Shown here in pieces: positions 1 to 9,508 of a stretch of 64,000 nucleotides of DNA. The notes under the pieces are model-generated. The model made no database searches. It was not told the origin of the DNA and saw only the letters and a list, made by a program, of their open reading frames with translations. This DNA comes from Phymatolithon calcareum. Lineage: Eukaryota > Rhodophyta > Florideophyceae > Hapalidiales. The position numbers and the translations under genes were made by a program. Every line of letters begins with the position of its first letter. Within the stretch, counting starts at the first letter, position 1. The DNA is taken from contig OZ345359.1 of the NCBI GenBank assembly GCA_977006965.1, forward strand, positions 1 through 64,000, written 5' to 3'.

Positions 1-1676
1 TCCACTTTCTTTCCACTTCCCACTTCCCTATTCCCACTTCCCTCTTCCCTATTCCCTATTCCCTATTCCCTATTCCCTATTCCCTATTCCCCTATCCCTA
101 TTCCCTATTCCCTATTCCCTATTCCCTATTCCCTATTCCCTATTCCCTATTCCCTATTCCCTATTCCCTATTCCCTATTCCCTATTCCCTATCCCTATTC
201 CCATTCCCTATTCCCTATTCCCTATCCCTATTCCCTATTCCCTATTCCCTATTCCCTATTCCCTATTCCCTATTCCCTATTCCCTATTCCCTATTCCCTA
301 TTCCCTATTCCCTATTCCCTATTCCCTATTCCCTATTCCCTATTCCCAATTCCCTATTCCCTATTCCCTATTCCCTATTCCCTATTCCCTATTCCCTATT
401 CCCTATTCCCTATTCCCTATTCCCTATTCCCTATTCCCCCTATTCCCTATTCCCTATTCCCTATTCCCTATTCCCTATTCCCTATTCCCTATTCCCTATT
501 CCCTATTCCCTATTCCCTATTCCCTATTCCCTATTCCCTATTCCCTATTCCCTATTCCCTATTCCCTATTCCCTATTCCCTATTCCCTATTCCCTATTCC
601 CTATTCCCTATTCCCTATTCCCTATTCCCTATTCCCTATTCCCTATTCCCTATTCCCTATTCCCTATTCCCTATTCCCTATTCCCTATTCCCTATTCCCT
701 ATTCCCTATTCCCTATTCCCTATTCCCTATTCCCTATTCCCTATTCCCTATTCCCTATTCCCTATTCCCTATTCCCTATTCCCCTATTCCCTATTCCCTA
801 TTCCCTATTCCCTATTCCCTATTCCCTATTCCCTATTCCCTATTCCCTATTCCCTATTCCCTATTCCCTATTCCCTATTCCCTATTCCCTATTCCCTATT
901 CCCTATTCCCTATTCCCTATTCCCTATTCCCTATTCCCTATTCCCTATTCCCTATTCCCTATTCCCTATTCCCTATTCCCTATTCCCTATTCCCTATTCC
1001 CTATTCCCTATTCCCTATTCCCTATTCCCTATTCCCTATTCCCTATTCCCTATTCCCTATTCCCTATTCCCTATTCCCTATTCCCTATTCCCTATTCCCT
1101 ATTCCCTATTCCCTATTCCCTATTCCCTATTCCCTATTCCCTATTCCCTATTCCCTATTCCCTATTCCCTATTCCCTATTCCCTATTCCCTATTCCCTAT
1201 TCCCTATTCCCTATTCCCTATTCCCTATTCCCTATTCCCTATTCCCTATTCCCTATTCCCTATTCCCTATTCCCTATTCCCTATTCCCTATTCCCTATTC
1301 CCTATTCCCTATTCCCTATTCCCTATTCCCTATTCCCTATTCCCTATTCCCTATTCCCTATTCCCTATTCCCTATTCCCTATTCCCTATTCCCTATTCCC
1401 TATTCCCTATTCCCTATTCCCTATTCCCTATTCCCTATTCCCTATTCCCTATTCCCTATTCCCTATTCCCTATTCCCTATTCCCTATTCCCTATTCCCTA
1501 TTCCCTATTCCCATTCCCTATTCCCTATTCCCTATTCCCCTTATTCCCTATTCCCTATTCCCTATTCCCTATTCCCTATTCCCTATTCCCTATTCCCTAT
1601 CCCCCTATTCCCTATTCCCCTTATTCCCTATTCCCTATTCCCTATTCCCTATTCCCTATTCCCTATTCCCTATTCC
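1..1676. repeat. Telomere-type heptamer array (CCCTATT)n / (AATAGGG)n
   Basis: Roughly 235 head-to-tail heptamers read TTCCCTA on the + strand and AATAGGG on the other. Rare variants break the run, such as an extra C, a lost T, CCCAATT or CCCCTTATT, and most lie in the first 460 bases or after base 1500. The first ~50 bases are degenerate (CCACTT, CCCTCTT), which may be read noise at a contig tip. The C-rich strand at the 5' edge, the single strand sense and the sharp inner border at about 1676 are what a chromosome end shows. An interstitial satellite is the alternative. Confidence 0.85.
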
Positions 1677-1834
1677 AAGTGTCTACCCAATCTTCCCTAT
1701 ATATCAAGACTCATGAGTTGCACTGCCTCTTCCCTGCTTCCCCTACCTCATCTCTTTTCTTACTACTTCCGCTTAAACGCATACAATTTCTTTCATTTTT
1801 ACTACATTTCCATCAATCAAATCTCAAACTACTT

Positions 1835-2644
1835 CTACTCTTTTAGAGTAGAGCATGTCTGCAATCCAAACACATGTAGCTTAAACTCTCTATGCGCCCA
1901 ATTCATCACCTCAAACAGCGCTGCAGGCTCCTCCACGCTGTCGCTCAACAGCCAATCCGCCAAGTCTTTTGCCACCTTCATCCGTCCGCTTCTGAATGCA
2001 GGAAAAGCATTACACATCAACTGCCGGGCACGAGCGTCCCCATAACAGAAGAGGACCAGTTTCGTGATCGACTCGTAAGGGCACGCACCCTGTCTCCCGT
2101 ATTCGCTTGCACTGTGTACGTTCCTTCCCCGAACTTCTTTCATGAAACATTGCCTGCACCTCGAATACTGCGACGCTTGTACCGACTGCAGAACATTGCA
2201 CTTATTCGTCCAGTGTCCTGGTTGCATGCAGCGCATGCACGCACTTCTTGTATACCTGCACCGCTCCATGTTGCAGCTACGCATGTCGTCTTCCATCATG
2301 CGCCCATACGCCGTGGGTTCCTCGCGGAACTCTCTGCTCAAGCACGTCATCACCAAACAAGCCATGCAGTATTTGGACAGCTCTCGCCCCCAGCGTCGCA
2401 TTCGTTCCACTTCCTCCATCGACTGCTCTTGCGACTCCTTCCGCTTCTTCTTCGCTCTCTCCACCTCCTCCTCCGACAGTCGCTTGCTCCCGCAAACGAC
2501 AACTCCACGGTCTTCAATCTGGCCCTCGCTCACTGTCCCTCTCTTGTCCTTGCAAATGTCGCACAGCTCCACCGCGACAGAACCTACTCCACGCTCAATG
2601 CATGTGGGATAGCTTGCAAGACCTTCGAGGAACATCCTTGCCAA
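1835..2644 (-). CDS. C-terminal zinc-knuckle ORF of the telomere-linked helicase
   Basis: This ORF encodes 269 residues. It begins inside the end of the helicase ORF in another frame and ends about 160 bp from the telomere array. It has a Lys/Glu-rich stretch (RAKKKRKESQE) and many cysteines, including CMRCMQPGHWTNKC, which fits a CCHC zinc knuckle (C-x2-C-x4-H-x4-C). RecQ-like subtelomeric helicases of fungi also carry Cys-rich tails, so the natural reading is that this is the tail of the same protein, joined by a frameshift in or near helicase motif VI. The first residues of the ORF may therefore not be a real start. Whether the break is decay, programmed frameshifting or a sequencing error cannot be told here. 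Confidence 0.6.
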   Translation of the reverse strand: MARMFLEGLASYPTCIERGVGSVAVELCDICKDKRGTVSEGQIEDRGVVVCGSKRLSEEEVERAKKKRKESQEQSMEEVERMRRWGRELSKYCMACLVMTCLSREFREEPTAYGRMMEDDMRSCNMERCRYTRSACMRCMQPGHWTNKCNVLQSVQASQYSRCRQCFMKEVRGRNVHSASEYGRQGACPYESITKLVLFCYGDARARQLMCNAFPAFRSGRMKVAKDLADWLLSDSVEEPAALFEVMNWAHREFKLHVFGLQTCSTLKE

Positions 2645-5541
2645 AACTCAACAAGCGAGCGCGCACCACCGGCCACAATCACAGACCGAACATTCGGTGC
2701 ATCTGTCCCGGTGCAGAACCCATCAGTTGCGATCATGACGGTTAACACATCCTTCTTCGCCTTCTCCCACAGCATGCTTGTCCTTTGCCTTTCACTGTCA
2801 CTCAATTTGCTGTGATACTTCAACACAGAAAGGCCACGGATGGACGCCTCTTGTACTGCTTTCACAAACAGCTCAACATCCGCGATAGTTAGGCATACAA
2901 CAAGCCCTCGCGCTCCTTCTCCACTGCCCGATCGACACCTAGCTACTGCCAGCCGGATTTCAACGACAACACGTCTCTTCAGAGTTCCCATACTGCTGTC
3001 TGCAAGCCGTACGACATTTAAACAAAGGTTGGGCCGGCACGGGTCTCCACGAATCACCTCAAGTCCGTCCACATCTACTCCGCATATCGGTGCAATGCGC
3101 TCCAGCATTGCTTGCGGTGCTGTTGCAGTCAGCAACACCCGTTGACAGTCAATGCTGAGGTCGGCCATGCTCTGCATTCTTACCATGCTCGTGCGGTAGG
3201 TGTGCGCAAAAATCGGAATGTGTGCTTCGTCGATCACAATGCGATTAAGATTTCCTTGACTTCTCAATCGGTTGGTAATACCATGCAGCTCAGGACGACC
3301 GATCTCCTCCGGTGCGAGAAGAAGAACTCTCCCCACACCGCTTCTGTACTCAGTATACTGACCTAGGCGTTGCACACAGATACCAGCGCGCAGAAGACGG
3401 TCCTTCGTCTCGTACAGAAGCGCTCGCAGCGGCGATACCCACATGGTTACTCCAGCCTCGTACAGAATCGGCCCCATCACAACTGCTGTCTTTCCGCAAC
3501 CGGTAGCTAGAATGACAGCAACATCCGATCTTCTGCCAGCGACCGCCTCCATGGCAAACTTCTGCTCCGCCGATCGGAATTCAACGCTCGCATTTCTCGT
3601 CACCTTCCGCAGCGCATTCGTTGCATGAAAGCCATTCCCGCAAGAACCAGAACTTCTCCTTGGCGACACGTAGGAAGGAGCTGCATCTACGGATAGTATC
3701 GCATTCCCGGTGGCTTCTTCTGAAAACAGTCTTCGACAAACGTTATCGACAGACTCCGGATCATAATTAAAGCCAGAAACACAACCTCTTGATTGTGTCA
3801 CTGACTCCAATTTCTTAAAAACCCGGTCTGCCACAACATCTGCCAACACTGCCAGCTGCTGTTCCGTCATATCTTTCCCACCCGTTCCTGGACTGCTCCT
3901 CTCGCCATCTCCAGATCGCGAAGCCGTCCTCGTGCGCAACCCAATGTCCGTCTGCCACTCATACGACGCGAGACGGAACATCTCCACAACTTGTTCGTCT
4001 GGTTCCAAAGAGTCATCACCGAGACGACTTGATTGCGCGTAAAACAAAGTTGCTGTCCTCAAAGTATGACCAGCCTGCAGAACCGCGGCCCGATCGACGC
4101 CGTCATTATCGTCGCCAATATCTTCTCCTTCCGTCCCTTCCAGAGCCAAACACTTCGCAAGGTAAGACTCCCGACCCTTCATCTTCACGAAACCGCGCTG
4201 CCACTGACGGAACTGCGAGAAACTCAGAGGAAACTTGTACTTAGCAAACACCGTTCCAATCCGTTCGGCGACCCGTTCAGGCTTCACAACTCCGAGACAG
4301 ACACTGTCCCGGAGAAGCCACCGCTCTCGCAGTATGGCTTCCCCTTCTGCACCAGCCGGAACTTCTACCGACTGTTCCTTCATTTCCGCATACTGCACCA
4401 TGACAGGGTGCACAAGCAGTAGAAACGCCTTGAACAGAAATGACGTCTCCTCGTCCAGATGTCGCGATATAAAAAAGTTTCGACATTGACGCACGCTTCG
4501 ACTCTTGTTGAACTTTGGTTTGATCATCACCTCTTGGCCCACGAAGAAGATAGCACGTTTGCAACTCGGAGTGTTCCGCAGTCCCATACTACCGATCTCC
4601 GTCCCGCGCCCAGGCCCTCCAGCGCCGAGGTGCAGTGCCGTAAGGAACAATGGAACAAGGTTTCTTGCCGCTTTAGTCCATGCATCCAGTTCGGCTGCCG
4701 GTAAGCACGGTAGCATCTCTTCGCGGATCCACCGATTACACCGACGAACAAACTCGCTGTTCCGCACGTCAGCCAAAGCCCAGAACCCTGGTACCATATT
4801 GCTCTCTTCGTCCAAGATCGATGAGCACTCCTCACGAAACCTCGGTGGCAGCATCTTCTCCTTCAGCAAATCAACAAAGATTGCCTTCCGAAGGTCCTTG
4901 TGCACTGACCGCACAGTACGTCCGACTGAAGGCACAATACGGTTCCCACCGTCCACATTGTCCTCACTGTGCTCATCGTTCACATCGTCGGCCGAAACCT
5001 CGATTCCTCCCATAAACCCGCACCGACTATGAACTCCACATTTGTCGAACATATTCTCTGGCGTTTCCTCTGCACGAACAGAGGTGCAGATCGACCGCAT
5101 GTCCACGAAGACGGACAATCCGACTTTTGCCCCAGTGCACATCGCCGATTGCATCTCCGCTTCCACCTCTACACGCCTCTCTTCGTCACTGTACTTTCGC
5201 ATCTCCAGAAGAGCACAGCACGACGCCGCGTATAGAATGCCCGTCACTTCCGGAGCAACTTGACGTCCTTGCTTGAAGTGCAGGCGGTCCATCGTCTCAC
5301 CGCCAACGCACATACAGGCGGCCACGGCGAAAGAGAAGAGCCTGACAGACCCTCCGGAGACGCTGCTCCTCTCGAAGAAAATTCTGCACAGCACCCGGTG
5401 CACCTTCATGCACACAGTCTCCTCGTCAGTGCAATTGTCACTTGAAAGGTCATTGAGTGCGGCCACAAGAGCAGGGCTCATCGAAATCCCGGCATACTTC
5501 TGCCTGTTTCGATGAACTCGAAGAGCCATGACAACGAGCAT
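2584..5541 (-). CDS. Telomere-linked RecQ-like DEAH helicase with recombinase-like middle domain
   Basis: This ORF encodes 985 residues. The last third is a RecQ-type superfamily 2 helicase with motif I ATGCGKT (about residue 677), motif II IDEAH (about 770), motif III TATAP and motif V ATDGFCTGTDAPNVRSVI. Motif VI should follow LVEFWQGC but is lost to a frame change. The first half has a GRGTEI arginine motif near residue 310 and a GHT...FYA motif near 493, with spacing like the R and H..Y parts of Crypton-like or fungal telomere-helicase tyrosine-recombinase folds; this assignment is inference. An ATP-driven 3'-5' DNA unwinding role is expected. It overlaps the zinc-finger ORF upstream by 64 nt, so the three ORFs probably once formed one protein of about 1,600 residues. 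The position beside a telomere matches the TLH/Y' pattern known in fungi and yeasts. Confidence 0.8.
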   Translation of the reverse strand: MLVVMALRVHRNRQKYAGISMSPALVAALNDLSSDNCTDEETVCMKVHRVLCRIFFERSSVSGGSVRLFSFAVAACMCVGGETMDRLHFKQGRQVAPEVTGILYAASCCALLEMRKYSDEERRVEVEAEMQSAMCTGAKVGLSVFVDMRSICTSVRAEETPENMFDKCGVHSRCGFMGGIEVSADDVNDEHSEDNVDGGNRIVPSVGRTVRSVHKDLRKAIFVDLLKEKMLPPRFREECSSILDEESNMVPGFWALADVRNSEFVRRCNRWIREEMLPCLPAAELDAWTKAARNLVPLFLTALHLGAGGPGRGTEIGSMGLRNTPSCKRAIFFVGQEVMIKPKFNKSRSVRQCRNFFISRHLDEETSFLFKAFLLLVHPVMVQYAEMKEQSVEVPAGAEGEAILRERWLLRDSVCLGVVKPERVAERIGTVFAKYKFPLSFSQFRQWQRGFVKMKGRESYLAKCLALEGTEGEDIGDDNDGVDRAAVLQAGHTLRTATLFYAQSSRLGDDSLEPDEQVVEMFRLASYEWQTDIGLRTRTASRSGDGERSSPGTGGKDMTEQQLAVLADVVADRVFKKLESVTQSRGCVSGFNYDPESVDNVCRRLFSEEATGNAILSVDAAPSYVSPRRSSGSCGNGFHATNALRKVTRNASVEFRSAEQKFAMEAVAGRRSDVAVILATGCGKTAVVMGPILYEAGVTMWVSPLRALLYETKDRLLRAGICVQRLGQYTEYRSGVGRVLLLAPEEIGRPELHGITNRLRSQGNLNRIVIDEAHIPIFAHTYRTSMVRMQSMADLSIDCQRVLLTATAPQAMLERIAPICGVDVDGLEVIRGDPCRPNLCLNVVRLADSSMGTLKRRVVVEIRLAVARCRSGSGEGARGLVVCLTIADVELFVKAVQEASIRGLSVLKYHSKLSDSERQRTSMLWEKAKKDVLTVMIATDGFCTGTDAPNVRSVIVAGGARSLVEFWQGCSSKVLQAIPHALSVE

Positions 5542-6572
5542 ACGCGCGCTCCGAACATACCGGTCGAGTGATCGATCCCCACGTTGGTCGTCGTTAAGGA
5601 ACTGAAACGGCTTCTTCTTCTCCAGTGTTCCCCTGGGCTAATATCTACCAAGGTGGACCGAAAACTGTCCACCCCGCGAAACACCTCTCGCGCATCGACA
5701 AACAGCTGCTTAACCGTTTGCGATGACGCAAGAGAAGACTCGCGACCGGCTTCCCCTAGCCGAATGAGACGCCATGCATCGCCAAGAGAGAGGCCGACAG
5801 AGTCAAGGCGCTCTTGGCACTTGGCGAGGCTGACAAAGCCGCTCTTTTCGCGATCACTTGCCGCCCGAATATACGTCGGCGATACTTCTCCAGGGTCGTA
5901 TCTGGCAAGCGCAGCGGTGATGCCAGGGTCACAATCAGGGCGACAATCGATGGCGGCCTCCGCATCTTCGATGAGGAAAAGCTTTTTCGAAGATTTTTTG
6001 CGCGACAAACTTTGGCACAACGATGTTTTCAGACATCGAACTGTCTTTCGCGAAATACTTGTCTTGTGCACCATACTGGTGTGACGACGCAAAGTGCTGT
6101 CGCCCTCAAACAGAATGTCGCACTCTGGGCACAACTTGCCTTGCACAACAAGAAGACCATCGATCGGCGGAAGTTGTCCATGCCGTACGCCTCCAGTGCG
6201 ATACTTCTCCCGAAGCGGGTGGCTCTTCGGAAACGACGCGGCGCACCGATCGGCGGCACGCCACAGTTTCGCCGCTTCGCCTTCAAAGACGGAGTGAGCA
6301 CTTCTTCTCAGATGCTCAAAAAATGTCTTCCGGATCGTCATGACCTCTGCGCGGCATTCTTCTTTCGCACAAATAAAGGACGCCGTCACTGGGCAAGGGT
6401 GAATGCCGTGAGAAGAGAGCAACGCAATGTCTTCCTCCAGCATGGTGGTGCTGATTTCGGAGTCGATCCTCTCAGCTCTGGGGAACCCGACGTTTACACT
6501 ACGATACCTACATAAATTTCTGCGAAATGTAACATATTTTTTTATGTTCTCGAGAAGCTTTTCTGACGACAT
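5478..6572 (-). CDS. C2H2 zinc-finger ORF at the head of the telomere-linked helicase
   Basis: This ORF encodes 364 residues from an ATG at 6572 to a TGA at 5478. It shows a classic C2H2 finger (CPEC, then 12 residues, then H-x4-H, near residue 155) and a looser C-x4-C...H-x5-H element (FICAKEEC) near residue 67. This kind of N-terminal C2H2 pair is found ahead of recombinase-like and RecQ-like domains in fungal telomere-linked helicases, and is likely used for DNA binding. The 64-nt overlap with the next ORF in a different frame suggests a single ancestral reading frame broken near residue 345, or a -1/+1 shift during translation. Its own ATG and the lack of internal stops make it the best-preserved piece of the locus. 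Confidence 0.7.
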   Translation of the reverse strand: MSSEKLLENIKKYVTFRRNLCRYRSVNVGFPRAERIDSEISTTMLEEDIALLSSHGIHPCPVTASFICAKEECRAEVMTIRKTFFEHLRRSAHSVFEGEAAKLWRAADRCAASFPKSHPLREKYRTGGVRHGQLPPIDGLLVVQGKLCPECDILFEGDSTLRRHTSMVHKTSISRKTVRCLKTSLCQSLSRKKSSKKLFLIEDAEAAIDCRPDCDPGITAALARYDPGEVSPTYIRAASDREKSGFVSLAKCQERLDSVGLSLGDAWRLIRLGEAGRESSLASSQTVKQLFVDAREVFRGVDSFRSTLVDISPGEHWRRRSRFSSLTTTNVGIDHSTGMFGARVCSLSWLFEFIETGRSMPGFR

Positions 6573-7380
6573 TAAACATATTCTTTATCTCAATCTCTTC
6601 TACACCACAACTTCTACTCAACATGCATCACTTCAAACTTCTACACATCTAAACGACGATCGACTATCCCATGTTGCTAGCTCACATGTTCGTCGTCGGC
6701 ACTTTGCAACATCGAACAGAGAAATCGGAAACACTGGTACATCCGAACGCAGAAGGTGCCAAGATCAATCTCGGATTCATGTGCATTGTGCAATGCAAGA
6801 ATTAAGCTGCAGCCAATAGAATTCCGTCACGTTCACATCAACATCTCGCTCGAAAAGCTCCCCCTTACATTGCACAATGTAATTACACATGGCCCGACGT
6901 TCGATTGCTTAAATTAAATATTTCACAATTATAGTATCAATGATATCCATGTGTTCCTGCACGCATCGTGCGCATTCCGTTGGCCATATATCTCAATCCC
7001 GGGCTCACCGTTTTAGCAAATAGAAGGCCACCATATTACAGCCGGCTATCAAAGGAATAGCCTCGTCCTCCATCTACTCTACGCGTTCGCTGGCTGACAG
7101 TACGTACGCGTCATTACACTCAAACACGTGAGTTACAGAAAAGTAGCGAATAGAAAATCATTATTGTTCTACACTGTCCAACAAACGCAGCTTTGAATCT
7201 CCACCCTTCAAAAACAAGGCCCTATCATATAGCTTCGAAAAACGTACTTTTCAATTCCTGCTCCGCTCACCAACGTGATGCTTCTGCAGACGTACGCACA
7301 GGACACTATTGCTCGCATATTCGAGATATCATTGCAACCATACTCTGGGAGTCAATGTGAATAAATTGAACGTTGGTGGC
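6573..7380. other. Non-coding stretch upstream of the helicase locus
   Basis: This 0.8-kb AT-rich stretch has no convincing reading frame. It would hold the promoter of the minus-strand helicase locus, but no clear TATA box or repeat could be picked out. The sequence to the right changes into short tandem repeats. Confidence 0.4.
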
Positions 7381-7442
7381 GTATGATACACCACCAATTT
7401 TTAATCCTCATTCTACATTCACAATTTCCAGCACAGCTTCGC

Positions 7443-7560
7443 TGTGCTGGAAATTGTGCTAGCCAACCAAAACAGCTTCCCTGTGCTGGAAATGGTGCAA
7501 ACCAACCACAATTCACTGATGCTTGTGCTGGAAACGGTGCTAGCCAACCACAAATCACTT
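7443..7560 (+). repeat. Three-copy 39-42 bp tandem repeat
   Basis: TGTGCTGGAAA starts at 7443, 7482 and 7524, each followed by GGTGCTAGCCAACCA-like sequence. The spacings (39 and 42) are multiples of three, so both strands stay open, giving CAGNGASQPQ on + and GWFAPFPAQ on -. No flanking gene context supports translation. Confidence 0.7.
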
Positions 7561-7679
7561 ATGCCATGATGGTATTTCCAATTCGTCATATCTCAAGCAG
7601 AGTACTTGTAATTGGTGACCATACACAGAGAAACATAACGATTGGTAATAAAATCCTAAAGATTTTTTTCATTGGTCAT

Positions 7680-8110
7680 TTCGAAAGTATATATATTTCT
7701 TGTTATTTTCAGCGCGGTTTTTCGCGGTGATGGCGCACCATCTTCTTTTTTGGGCACTATTATGAATTGCAAGCCGTTCGAAAGGTTTCATCAAGACGAA
7801 GAGATCGGTACCAAGCGCGCAGCTCTGCGCAGACGGGAAGTTGGTGCGCCGAAAACCATGGAATCCCGTCAAAAATATATACAAATTAGTATCCTACGAC
7901 AGCTGTGCTATCATAAATTTAGATTCCTATTTTCTAATAAATTTTGGTCACTGTTTCCGGGTTCTGGCGCACCATGTTCCCGTTCGCGCACACTTACGCG
8001 CTTGGTACCGTTGGAAAGCGCACGGCGAGAGCTTTCGAACGGTTCCAGGCGCGCAATTGTGCGCGCAAGGGAAAAAATGCGCCATCTGGGGCCGACCGGC
8101 GAAAAAGTAT
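7680..8110. repeat. Partial copy of the GC/AT hairpin array (block copy 1)
   Basis: Holds one and a half units of the array seen in full at 14.6-15.9 kb and 19.9-21.1 kb. Its right part, GCGCACCATGTTCCCGTTCGCG to GCGCGCAAGGGAAAAAATGCGCCA, is nearly identical to 15.73-15.86 kb and 20.94-21.07 kb. The left hairpin arm is replaced by unrelated bases around 7745-7775. This marks the start of the first copy of the compound subtelomeric block. Confidence 0.7.
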
Positions 8111-8225
8111 CCAAAAAGTAGGCTCGAGTGCTGGGAGACTTGGATGCAGGCTGAATTTAATGATACCAATCCTGAAAATCTCATAAAATGGGCCATCTGA
8201 GAGGGTCTCGCAGAGAGGGTAAAAT

Positions 8226-8418
8226 AGAAGGTGGCTCGTATCCCGCCACAAAAAATATGCAAATTTCAACTTTGGCTCGTATCCCGCCAGCCTTAACCTG
8301 CGAAAATGATACCATTCTTACAGAGTCTCTCAGAATAATCAAAAAACCGGCGGGATACGAGCCACTTCCCTTGTTTTTTAATTAAAATTTGTTATCCGGC
8401 GGGTTACGGGCCAGCGGA
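8226..8418. repeat. Double fold-back element (TGGCTCGTATCCCGCC)
   Basis: TGGCTCGTATCCCGCC occurs twice on the left and its reverse complement GGCGGGATACGAGCCA, with a GGCGGGTTACGGGCCA variant, twice on the right. The centre is about 45 bases long (AATGATACCATT...). The same structure recurs at 15.99-16.19 kb and 21.21-21.39 kb, always at the right edge of the hairpin array. It looks like the end of a non-autonomous fold-back DNA transposon, but no coding part or target-site duplication is seen. Confidence 0.65.
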
Positions 8419-8427
8419 AACTATATA

Positions 8428-9508
8428 GGGGTGCCCTGTAGAGGCCAAAAACGCGGACCCAGAAGTAACAGTTTTAAATGGTCAAAATAGGATTTTGTCG
8501 ATTGTTTGAGTAAGTGGCACATTTGGACCCAGAAGTCACGAAAGAATATACCTAGGATATACAAGAGTTTGACGGACTTGAAGGTGGAGGTGGAGTGGGA
8601 GTGAAAAAGGGATACGGTGGGACTATTCCGAAGTGAAATTCGACGCTGAGCCCGAATCTGGACTCAGAATAGGACGTGCAGTAAGAGATCATGGTGTATA
8701 CAACAAATAAAGTGTCGTCAAGGTCGTCTATGACTCCACAATCCATGCACAAAGACGGCAGACGAAATGTACATGGCAAAGATAAGCTCTGAACAGGTTG
8801 TTAAGGGTGGAGAAGGTGTTGGGAGAGTATGTGGACTGGTCTGAGTCGATTTGAGAGAGTTTGAAATTTTGGTCAAGGTAGTCACCTCGCTGGCGAAGAA
8901 GACGCGGGACACCGACATGACGGGGATGACGTTGTAACATGTTTTAGAGGTTGGGGAAGGTGTTGGGAGAGTATGTGGACTGGTCTGAGTCGATTTGAGA
9001 GCGTTTGAAATTTTGGTCAAGGTAGTCACCTCGCTGGCGAAGAAGACGCGGGACACCGACATGACGGAGATGAGTTCAAAAAACGTTCTTGATGTTGGGG
9101 AAGGTGTTGGGAGAGTATGTGGACTGGTCTGAGTCGATTTGAGAGCGTTTGAAATTTTGGTCAAGGTAGTCTCCCTCTCGGGAGGGAGGACGCGGGACAC
9201 AAACATGACGATGATGACCGGAAAACATGTGGAGTAGGATGGTAAAGATGATGGGACAGTGGTTATGGCGTTTGGTTGCCATTGAGAGACGCTGAGGAGG
9301 TTTGTTACTTCTGGGTCCGAGTTTCCAGCCTGTTTTCGCAGGTTGTTACTTCTGGGTCCGCGCACAGAGGCCATTTGGAGGGGGTGCCCTGTAGAGGCAA
9401 AAAACGCGGACCCAGAAGTAACAGTTTTAAATGGTCAAAATAGGATTTTGTCGATTGTTTGAGTAAGTGGCACATTTGGACCCAGAAGTCACGAAAGAAT
9501 ATACCTAG
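8428..9508. mobile_element. 1.08-kb element with 128-bp direct terminal repeats
   Basis: The 128 bases at 8428-8555 (GGGGTGCCCTGTAGAGGC... to ...ATACCTAG) return at 9381-9508 with one visible substitution. The copy is missing at the same place in the second block (about 16,195) and at 21,400, so it is an insertion. The repeat carries GGACCCAGAAGTAAC and GGACCCAGAAGTCAC. Two inverted copies (GTTACTTCTGGGTCCG) lie just inside the right repeat. The ends are not TG...CA, so it is not a standard LTR element. No gene is present except a repeat-encoded frame. The near identity of the two repeats means recent insertion or gene conversion. Confidence 0.6.
8813..9244 (-). repeat. Three-copy 144-bp tandem repeat inside the element
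   Basis: AAGGTGTTGGGAGAGTATG begins units at 8813, 8957 and 9101, an exact 144-bp period. Because 144 is a multiple of three, the minus strand stays open for 218 codons with a 48-residue repeat (FASEVTTLTKISNALKSTQ in each). Units 1 and 2 are the closest pair and unit 3 diverges after the GTAGTC. Translation is not supported by any other sign. Confidence 0.75.

Noticed and set aside
1713-2815. Plus-strand frames of 110, 307, 156 and 165 codons over the helicase tail
   Set aside because: They are mirrors of the minus-strand zinc-knuckle and helicase coding sequence.
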